Shown here in pieces: positions 47,746 through 58,000 of a stretch of DNA of 64,000 nt. How positions within the stretch are numbered: the first letter of the stretch is position 1; every line of letters starts with the position of its first letter. The notes beneath the pieces were generated by a model. The model was not told where the DNA came from and searched no databases. It worked only from the letters and a program-made list of their open reading frames with translations. This stretch comes from Siphonodentalium dalli (taxonomy: Eukaryota > Mollusca > Scaphopoda > Gadilida > Siphonodentaliidae). Location of the stretch: contig CP136064.1 in NCBI GenBank assembly GCA_032622095.1, positions 248,095,827-248,159,826 on the forward strand. Reading direction: 5' to 3'. Position numbers and translations under genes: made by a program.

Positions 47746-48198
47746 CAAGCCTGATTTTAGTGTGCCTGTCATTTGCAGAATGAGGTCCCCAGAGTGCGAA
47801 TTTAGTGACGCTATCCCGCATAGCGGGCTAGCATCACTAAATTCACCTTCTGGTGACCTCATTCTGCTTAGGCCTCATCGTTTTTAAGTTTTTTTATTAT
47901 AAAATTTCTATAGAAACTTCTTCACATAGATTCTATTTCTTTTTTAGTTTAGTTTCTCTATAATCCCCAAATTGGCAGATGACACATTACATAATCAAGG
48001 TTCCCAATGGGTGCACATCACAATATTCACCATTTTGGAACTTCAGTCTGAGTCTATGTCTCCCGTAGCAGATGAAGCCATGCAGAAGGAGGTTCCCAGA
48101 GGGTGAATTTAGTGATGCTAGCCCATTATGCAGGATAGCGTCACTAAAATCTCCCTCTGGGGACCTCATTAAATGACAGGCACACTAAACTCAAGCTT
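47746..48198. mobile_element. FB-1 foldback element, copy E
   Basis: CAAGCCTGATTTTAGTGTGC left end, two palindromic modules (47777-47870, 48080-48175), right end CTCAAGCTTG. The flanks GTCTGTAA and GTCTGTAT are an 8-bp duplication with one mismatch. Confidence 0.88.
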
Positions 48199-48320
48199 GG
48201 TCTGTATATATAATACTTTTTCTTGTATTGAAATATCCTATGTACATGTGTATTAGTATTTGTAACTCCTATGATTGTTTATTTCCATCGTCAGAATAAG
48301 TCAATCAATCCAATGAAGTA

Positions 48321-48924
48321 CAGTAATGCTTTATATATTCGACTCCTTAACCCTTTACCCAACAGAAGGACCCTGTGCCAATGCATTCTCTTATATATGC
48401 GAGTCGACCATAGGTCGCCTCGCATATATAAGAGAATGCATTGGCTTTAACACATTAAAAATTATAAAATTGTAAAAGAATGTAAGAAAAAATGGTAAAA
48501 AGTGTTAAAAAAAGATTTTTTTTAGGCCAATGCATTCTCTTATATATGCAAGGCGACCTATGATCGACTCACATATATAAGAGAATGCATTGGCACAGGG
48601 CATAACTGTAACTATCACAATGTGGTCAAGGAGCCGGTTCCAATGATATCCATATGTGTATGGTTCTATTGAGACAGACCGAAGATATTTTAGGCTGTTG
48701 AAGCTTTATTTGGTCGGTTTTGGCCGGTTTGTTGGGTAAAGGGTTAACCACAGAAGAATTATGGGTAATTTTTCAGGATTTAGTCGAAAATATCACTTGT
48801 TACATTCATCAGAAAGCTGAGATTTCATCACTGAGAGCTTTCCGATGAATGGCAACAAGCCATATTTCCGACTAAATCCTGAAAAATTACCCATTATTCT
48901 GCTCGATTATTTAGGGCATTACAT
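48321..48924. mobile_element. TA-hairpin element, copy 6, split by a TTAA-3 element
   Basis: Left CAGTAATGCTTTATATATTC, right GGGCATTACATG. A TTAA-3 element (48351-48743) occupies the same TCCTTAACCACAG site that is hit in copy 4. It ends ~55 bp before SPFH-like exon 1. Confidence 0.87.
48351..48743. mobile_element. TTAA-3 MITE, copy a (complete)
   Basis: TTAA CCCTTTACCCAACA to TGTTGGGTAAAGGG TTAA, with two copies of the shared palindrome (48372-48444 and 48527-48593). It is inserted in TA-hairpin copy 6. Confidence 0.9.
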
Positions 48925-48980
48925 GTAGCTGTGTAATATTGAATTTGTTTTGCAGGTCACTGAATTAGACTCTTACAGAT

Positions 48981-49088
48981 ATGGGTGACTACACAGCACT
49001 TAAGGTTGGAGGAGGTATTGTGCTCGGAGCTGTTGTCATCATAGCCATAGTTGTATCTATGAGCTTCTCAAATATAGAATATTATGAG
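48981..49088 (+). CDS. SPFH-like protein, coding exon 1 (residues 1-36)
   Basis: ATG at 48981 opens MGDYTALKVGGGIVLG, a hydrophobic anchor, and the exon ends EYYE before donor GAG|GTAAGT at 49089. Possible acceptors for a 5'-UTR junction lie just upstream (AG at 48953-48954 in TTTTGCAG, and at about 48977 in CTTACAG), so an untranslated first exon further upstream is likely. 36 codons, phase 0. Confidence 0.75.
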
Positions 49089-52000
49089 GTAAGTTGAGAT
49101 TTCTTTATTTTAAGGCGTTTCTGCATGTAAACACATACAAAAAAAGTTTCCCCTCATATAATACCCTGTAGCTCCTATGGTATTCACCTGATTCTATTGA
49201 TATTTTGATACAATTGAAGACATGGTTAATGCAGCACATTGTGGGAGTTAATTAAGAATGAGGTCACCATAGGGTGAATTTAGTGATGCTATCCCACATA
49301 ATGGGCTAGCATCACTAAATTAACCCTCTGGGGACCTCATTCTGCTTAGGCCTCATCTTCTCTGTAAAGTTTCTATATAATCTAAGTTCTGTAGAAACTT
49401 CTTCACATAGATTCTATTTCTTTTCTCTATATCCCCAAATTGGCAGCGACACATTTCATAATCGAGGTTCCCATTGGGTGTACATCACATCACAATATTC
49501 ACCATTTGGGAACTTCAATTTGAGTCTATGTCTCCCATAGCAGATGAGGCCATGCATAATGAGGTCCCCAGACAGTGAATTTGGTGATGCTAGCCCACTG
49601 TGCATGATAGCATCACTAAATTCACCCTCTGGGGACCTCATTCTGCAAATGACAGGTACACTAAACTCAGGCTTGGGGTTAATTATCCCAATGTTCTTTT
49701 AGTGCCAAGTCCGATTTTTGTATCAACCCAAGTATCAAAAAGTATAATATTTCCTAATTTAAAAAAAAAATCACATAAATCCACGTCGAACTTAGCCACA
49801 CCATATCTTGTGAACTCATTGACTATTGATCCCTTGATTGACTTTTATCCAAACCACTTATAATTTATATATATATAATTCCCATCCATGTTGGTAATTC
49901 AAACATGAGCACTTGATATTCCCTAATGTAATCACCACCTGAGATAATTATAATAATTTTTATTTCTCATTGACGAGTGATTACAATATTTAATTTCCAT
50001 AACCCTTACAATGATCACCTATAAACATAGTCTTGGTAATATGACTTTTCTCATTGACGAGTGATCACTTGATTGAACTCTAACACAGTCATTACCCGCA
50101 AGATTATTGACCAGTGATTACTTGATTTTGTCCAATATATGTTACTTTAAATACCTTATAATTGTATGTTCACTGATTTAACTCATTTTGGAAGTTAGGG
50201 CCCTTTGAATAATCGAGATTCAATTCGATATCACCCATATGAATCTGTGTTGACACCGAATCATCCGGGACCAGCCAATCATTTTTCAAATTTATTGGTT
50301 ATAATAATGTGATACATTGATGGAGAGAGCGCTAAGAGCTCTTTCCATCAATGTATCCAGGGATGTGGCTAGAGGGTCTCCATTGGGGGTGTCCACCCCC
50401 CACCCCCTTGAATCAGAATCAGACCAAACACAAGTTTTGCATAATTCCATTTGCACCCTCTCTTGCACCTCAGTGCTCAGACCTAATATCCTATATACTA
50501 TATATTTATAAACCATGGTTCTATATTCCCCGGTATGAGAACATTCAGATATCAGATATTTTAACCTGAAAAATTGCATAAATCCTGACTTCTAGTGGTC
50601 TAACTCCAGACAAACGCACACGGCTACTGACAAGAGACCAGAACACCCCAGGCTGACCATAGTTGTGAGAAAATTTTAAAAACTATTCAAGAAAATCGCA
50701 ATTCCTAGCATCTAGACTGGCCTCAACTGAAATTTCAAACCTCATACTCCCCTTCAGGTTGGAAAATTCTCCAACTGATGACCATTTCAGTCCACAAGTT
50801 TTACCAAATATAGTAAAATATTGTTTTGTTAAAATAATTAGCAGTTTTGTATTGGCCACGGGGGAGGGACAATGACAATGGTTCGGCCCGGTGTGCGAAA
50901 ATTTTGAAATCTGAACAAGAAAATCGCAAAATCCTAGCATATAAACTAGCCTCAAGCCTTCCTAGAATTGGAAATTTCAAACCTGACACCCCCACTTAGG
51001 TTGGAAAATTTCCAACTGACGACAATGACAATGTTGACCAAATGTATGACAATATTGTTTTCTTAAATTAACTAGCAGTTTTTGACTGGCCACGGGGGAG
51101 GGACCAGGACACAAGCTTTCCAAGTGTTGGAAATTTCCAACCTGTCATCCTCCCCTAAGGTAGGAAAACCCTCCCCTAAGGTAGGAAAATTTCCAACTGA
51201 TGACCATTTCAGTCCAAAATTTTGACCAAAATAGGAAAATATACAAATATTGCCTTTATTGATCCAAAAACAATTGATTCCCCCCAATTGATTCAACCTA
51301 TTGTTGGTATGAAATTTCCAACTAATGTTTTGGCAGGTATGAAATTTCCAACTGTTGAAAATTTTGACCAAAGTTGGGGGGGGGGGGGTGAGATACCCTC
51401 CCCCCCCCCCCCCAAACCTCTCGCGTCTCTGAATGTATCACATTATTATAATCAATAAATTTGAAAAATGATCAAGGAAATATGGGTTGATAAAAAAATC
51501 GGACTTGGCACTGCAAGGGTTAACTTCCTGAAAATCATCTTTTCAACTCAACAGCATCAAACTTTGATGGGTTAAAATGATGTGAAACGCTCCGGTTGGT
51601 GTTCAAATAGTGATGCTATCGTCACCAAATTCACCCTCTAGGAACCTCATTCTGCTGAGACCTCAACTGGTATGGGAGACCTAGGATCAGATTGAAGTTC
51701 CCTATTTGAGGTTGGTGATGTTCACCCATTAGTCATCTCGATTATACATGTTATCTTCTCCAAATTAGTGGATATAGAAACTTTCCAGAAGGGAAAAAGT
51801 TACTCAAAATAATGTTAATTTGAGACAATAGATACGTGCCAGAAGATGAGGCTTTATCAGAATGAGGTCCCCAGAGGGTGAATTTGGTGATGCTAGTGCT
51901 AGCCTGATAGTTATGAAAAAAAAATTAAAATCATGGCTGCCAGCAGCCATATTGGATTTCAAATTTGAATCCATCGGCACACCCTGCAGCCTGCATTTAT

Positions 52001-55000
52001 TGGAGAATTGTTTTGAATATTTACAGGCATGTTTAGGATCACCTCTAGATGGGAGCTATCAAATTTGAAGGATTTTCTATGAAAACATGGCCACCGGCAG
52101 CCATCTTGTATTTTACTCTTTGCATGACTAAATCCTTTGGCACACTATACATACCACATCCCTCATCCGACCATCACCAAACTTCATATGGATATTTTGG
52201 GTAACCACTAGATGAGAGCCATAAACTTTTACCGAATTTTGTTGAAAATCATGCCACCAGCGACCATCTTGGATTTAACTCTTTGTATGAACAAATCCTT
52301 TGGCACACCCTACAGACCATATCCCTCATCCAAACGTCACTAGGCCTATACTTCATATGGATCTTTGAGGTGACCTCTTGATGGGAGACATCTGTTTTTT
52401 TCCGAAATTTGTTAAAAAACATGGTCACCAGCAGCCATCTTTAATTTATAATTTGAATCCATCAGCACACTCTACAGGCCACATTTATCGGAAAAATGTT
52501 TAGAAACATTGTGGGTATATTTAACGATCACCTCTAGATAGGAGCTATCGAATTTGAATGATTCATTGCTTCTGGCAGCCACCTTGGATTTTAATCTTTA
52601 CGTGACTAAATGCTTCAGCATACCCTACATCCAACAATTTTCATCTAATTGATTCCAAACTTCATATGGCTCTCCTGATTGACCTCTGGTATTACTTAAT
52701 CATTTCAACTCCTTACCTTATGTTGTTAGTGGACGCTGGCTTCTATAGATGCCACTATATCCACCTCTGATTCTTCATCTTCTATTTCTCCGAACTCTCC
52801 TGCATTTTTGTTTTTTGTTTGACTGATCGTATCAGGGTCTGTCAGCCTCAATTCAGCCTTGAAATTTAATTTAATCTCTTGGTCCTGCCAATGGTAATCG
52901 AGATTGTTTTTGAATGAATTCATGTCTTCTGCATAGACGACTTTTTCTGCTAGATGATTCCATGGCTCCACCACTCTTAGGCTAAATGAGTATTTCCTCA
53001 CATCCCTGATAGCTCCTTCCAAGAATAATTTATAATTATGTCCTCTGGTTCGGAGTTCGGTGCTTCTTCTTAATATGTCATTCACTTCCGGATCATAGGT
53101 GTTAAATATCTTGAAGCATTCTATCATATCTCCTCTTATTCTTCTGTAGTTAAGTGTTGGTATATTTAGCTTCTTTAGTCTTTCTTCATATGGTAGTTCT
53201 TTTAATTCTGGTATTAGTTTTGTGAATCTTTTTTGGACTTTCTCGAGCATTTCAATGTCTTTCTTTAAATGTGGACTCCAGGCCGGTTGGGCATATTCTA
53301 GATGTGGTCTCACCAGACTTTTGTATAGTTTCAGCATTGTTTTGGTGTCCATGTGCGTAAATGCTCTGCGTATAGCTCCAGTGACTGCATTTGCTTTCTG
53401 TATTTTCTCATTTATATGTTGGTCAAATTTCAGTTTGTTATCAGTTGTGACTCCTATATCTTTCTCTTCAGTTACCTCCTTTAGTTGTACATATTGTCCA
53501 TCTTTGTTCTTCATGTGATAGTTTGGCTCTTCTGTTTTCGTGCCGATGTTCATTGTCACACATTTATCTGGGTGAAATTTCAAAAGCCACTTGTCTGACC
53601 ATGTCTGGAGTTCATCTAAGTCATTCTGTAATGCATCCACATCTGGTATACCCTGTATTTCCCTGTAAATTTTAGTGTCGTCTGCAAACATCATGACATC
53701 CGATTTGACGTTGGATGGGAGGTCATTTATATATATGACAAATAATATGGGTCCGAGCACTCTCCACATTCCTTGTCGCTCCATTGACAGTAATGTATTA
53801 CATTATTCCCTTTTCAAGTCGAGCTTTACAGTGTCAATGACACTTTCAATGGTAAATAGAATTGAAAAACATTGAACACTTAACCCTTTCAGTGCCAGGG
53901 GCCAATCTCATCGGCCCTAATTTACAGTCTGTAAAATCGGCCCTAAAAAAATAAAAAAAAGGGGTTTTTTTTGTTTTTAAATATTTTTTTGGGTTTAATT
54001 TTTTTTGGGTATGCTTAAGCATGCTATAGCGAATTTAAAAACAAACTGGATAAAACCTTAGGGGCATGTTATAACTCAAAACTATCACCAAGTATTCATA
54101 GTAATAATTTTGATGCCCATGAAAAACGTAAGATTCCCTAGCACTAAACCTACAAAATAAGTCTGTTAAAGAATATAAGTAAAAATTATTAAAATTGTAA
54201 AAAATTGTAAAAAATAATAACAAATGATGAAAAATTGTTAGGCCAATGCATTCTCTTATATATGTGAGGCGACCTATGGTCGACTCGCATATATAAGAGA
54301 ATGCATTGGCACAGGGTATATGGGTTGATACAAAAATCGGACCTGGCACTGAAAGGGTTAAAGACATATTGTGGACTAAATTTCAGTAAATAAAACCGAT
54401 AAGTTACTATCCAATGCAAACACTATCTCCACTGAAAGAATGTAGCAATCAACTAATATTGTAGAAAATTCCAACCAGATAGACTGTACCATTTCAGAGA
54501 ACACAACATTCAAACTATGCACAAATGTAAATATTATCTACTTTATTCGGGACAAATTATTTAGTGATAAATATATGGCAATGACTCCACCAATAATAGT
54601 CTTTGTTTGTAATTCGTTCATAACAATGTTTTCTTACTATTTGTGTATAAAATTTATGAAAATAGCTAATTTTGGCATGGTTATTTGTTATCCCTTGCAT
54701 GACCGGGAGCTTCCTGAATTTTTCTGAAAACCCTTTGCCAATGCATTCTCTTATATATTTGAGTCGACCATATGACGCCTTGCATATATAAAAGAATCCA
54801 TTGGCCTAACAAATTTTATATTATTTTTATATAATTGTTAAAAAATGTAAGAAAAAATGAAATAAATTATAAAAAATTGTTAAAGAATGTAAGAAATAAT
54901 GATGAAAATTGTTACAGAATGTAAGAACAAATTATAAAATAAATTATAAAAAAATGATTAAAAATGATAAAAAATTGTTAAAGAATGTATGAAAAATTGA

Positions 55001-58000
55001 TAATAAAAAAAAGGATAAAAAATTGTTAGGCCAATCCATTCTCATATGGCACAGGGTCTTTAATGTTGCACCAGCGCAGCTCCCGTCATGAAAGTATTAT
55101 TCTGTTATGTTCAGCAGAGTGTTCCATGCCACTTTAAATTGTTTATTGCAGATGGGATTCAAGAAAACAAAGAGTTCGGGGTCTGTGGACACAAGTGAAG
55201 TATATTTCAGTGGCCGCCATATGGTTGGCCCTGATGCAGAGTTCAAGATTTTCCCTTCAGAGGCTCATTATGAAATACTCTCAGGAATAGAAGTATTCAA
55301 CAAGGCTAAATTGGCAGTAAGTATCTATATATGTTGGATCTTTTGGGACAACATTAACCCTTTCTATACTAAATGGGTTCTCCCACCCAGTTATAAAAAT
55401 AAATATTGGAATGGTCTATTATTCCTTTGGAGGGGGTGTTTGAACAGGAAAAAATGAGCAGACGACAGTATGATGAAAAGATAATACAATGCAGAAGTAC
55501 AGTACAGGTTTGTTGCCATTCATCGGAAAGCTCTCATTGAGAGCTTTCCGATGAATGGCAACAAGCCATATTTCCGACTAAATCCTGAAAAGTTACCCAT
55601 AATTCTGCTGTGTTTAAGGAGTCGATTTATTAGAGCATTACTGTATTCATATTGTCTGGAGGGAAATGTTCAGATAATAAGTTCAACAAACGACTTATGG
55701 TTGTTGGTTGAACTTATTATAGATCTGATCATTTCCTGATGGATAAGTACTTGTTATTAGGGCTGCAATGATACGCCTCCCTCACGATTTGATACGTATC
55801 ACAATTTTTTGCAATGATACAATACATATCGCGATACATTCCAGACAGAAAATTGGACCAGTTTACAACTTTTGCATACTTTGCAAATTATGCATATTGT
55901 TTTGGTGTTTTGTTGTCGATTTTCCACCCATGTCTTTCTGAAAGGCACGAAAACTGAAGTGTTTCCATTCATCCAATTTAAATTTCGCCGACGGAGCAAC
56001 AATTTTTGGAATTACCTCGCCTATGACCGGTTGAGAACTTGTAATTGTATCATGGCCTGATAGTTCCGACATGTTATTGATTTTAAATTTCGATGGTCAT
56101 CGAAACATCGACCATTGATATAATGGAAGGGCAAGAATTTTGATTGGTTAACAGAGCAGAAAAACTATGGAATTATGGCGGTTATAGCCAATGAAAGAGT
56201 TCTCTCAGAGTGATTGGGCATGTGTTTAGACTACAAAAATACGGATCGAAAAACATCACGATTCACCTAAACCGCGGTGAATCGTTGCAGCCCTATTGTC
56301 AATAAGTATTTAGTATAGAGATGAATTTTAGAGTACATATCACCAGGTTAACACTGACTAATACTTTGAGAAAATGGCAAAGACGTTCAAGCCTGCAAAT
56401 AGCGTGTCTGTCATTTGCAGAATGAGGTCCCCAGAGGGTGAATTTAGTAACGCTATCCCGCATAGCGGGCTAGCATCACTAAATTCACCCTCTGGGGACC
56501 TCATTCTGCTTAGGCCCTCAACTGATATGGCAGACCTAGGATCAGATTGAAGTTCCCCAGTTGAAGTTGGTGATGTTCAACCATTGGGCACCTCAATTAT
56601 GAAATTTTATCTTCTGCAAATTTGGGGATATAGAAACTTCCTAGAAGGGAAATGTAACTAAAAACAATCTTAATTTGATACTATAGATACTTCCCAGAAG
56701 ATGAAGCCTAAGCAGCATGAGGTCTCCAGAGGGTGAATTTGGTGATGCTAGCCCGCTATATTCACCCTCTGGGGACCTCATTCTGCAAATGACGGACACG
56801 TTATTTGCAGGCTTGAAGACGTTGATCAGTGTACATAGATTCAGGGTTTCCGCTATAGGGGCAGAGGGTACCTTTCCCCTCGCCCAAATTTTCCCTTCGA
56901 CCTATTCTCCTACCCGATCCACATATTGATGCCTACAACACACGTCATGTGTATCTGCCACTGAATAAAACCAACAGGGAGTAATAAACAAAGATAATTT
57001 CATTTTCCCACTATTAAACGTTGATCACATGTGAACCATTTGGCAGGAAGAGAATGCTTTTCAAGGTTAGGCGACACCAATTTTTAAGTCTGGTTTACGA
57101 ACACCTCCTACAATTTTTTTTCCATTTCATGAAAAAAAATAAAACTTTTTTCTCCCAATTTTTTTTACACGCGTACTGATTTTCATGTGCTGTCGCATCC
57201 GGTTCTGCTTATGATCATTTACAGATCCATATTTTCATGTATTTCATGACAAGAAACATTTTTTCACAATTTTTGTAAAATTTATGTAAAATTCCATGAT
57301 TTACTTTATATAAATTGGGGGGACAAATTTTTTTAGTTTTATATTTTTCCCTCCTGCATCTACTTTTTTTCTCCCCACATGTTCGTAAACCAGACTTAAA
57401 AATTGGTGTCGTCTTAGACACATTGACAATTATTTTTGCCTTATTCTGAAAGATATCGAAACGGACATTGCTAAAAGCCACATGGTTGATTCTGCCTTGT
57501 TACGTTTAATTACGTTCTGAACTAACACAGAGTTCTGACTGTTCTGATTAATAATTATGTTTATTAATTAGCTATAGGTTATCGGCCGCAATAAGTAGAA
57601 AGCTGCCCGCATCATAAGTAACAAAAGTCGGCCAATAAGTGGAAAACACGGCCAATAAGTAAAAAAGTCGGCCAATAAGTAGAAAGGCGGCCGATAAGTC
57701 AACGGTATGGTAAATGACGTCATACGTATTTAACTCGATCAGCAAAGAATATTGGGCCGACGGAAGATAGATTGCAGTTGATTTCGTATGAATTACGGAC
57801 AGTCACTGTTTTTGGGAGTACATATACATGTACGTGGATGGACTAAATGTATGCTTATCAATAACATTCCCAGTGGAAACTAACAGTACTGTGAAATCGC
57901 TGCAAGTTCTTTACAAAGTTCACAAGAATAAAAATTGCTGGAATAATTGTTAATTTAGTAAAGCACACAATTGTATATAGCTATGTTAATATATTCATTC

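Noticed and set aside
53766-53784. Apparent start MERQGMW of the antisense LINE frame.
   Set aside because: These codons come from flanking core-A sequence (TTCCTTGTCGCTCCATTG on the plus strand); the LINE is 5'-truncated and starts at about 53765.
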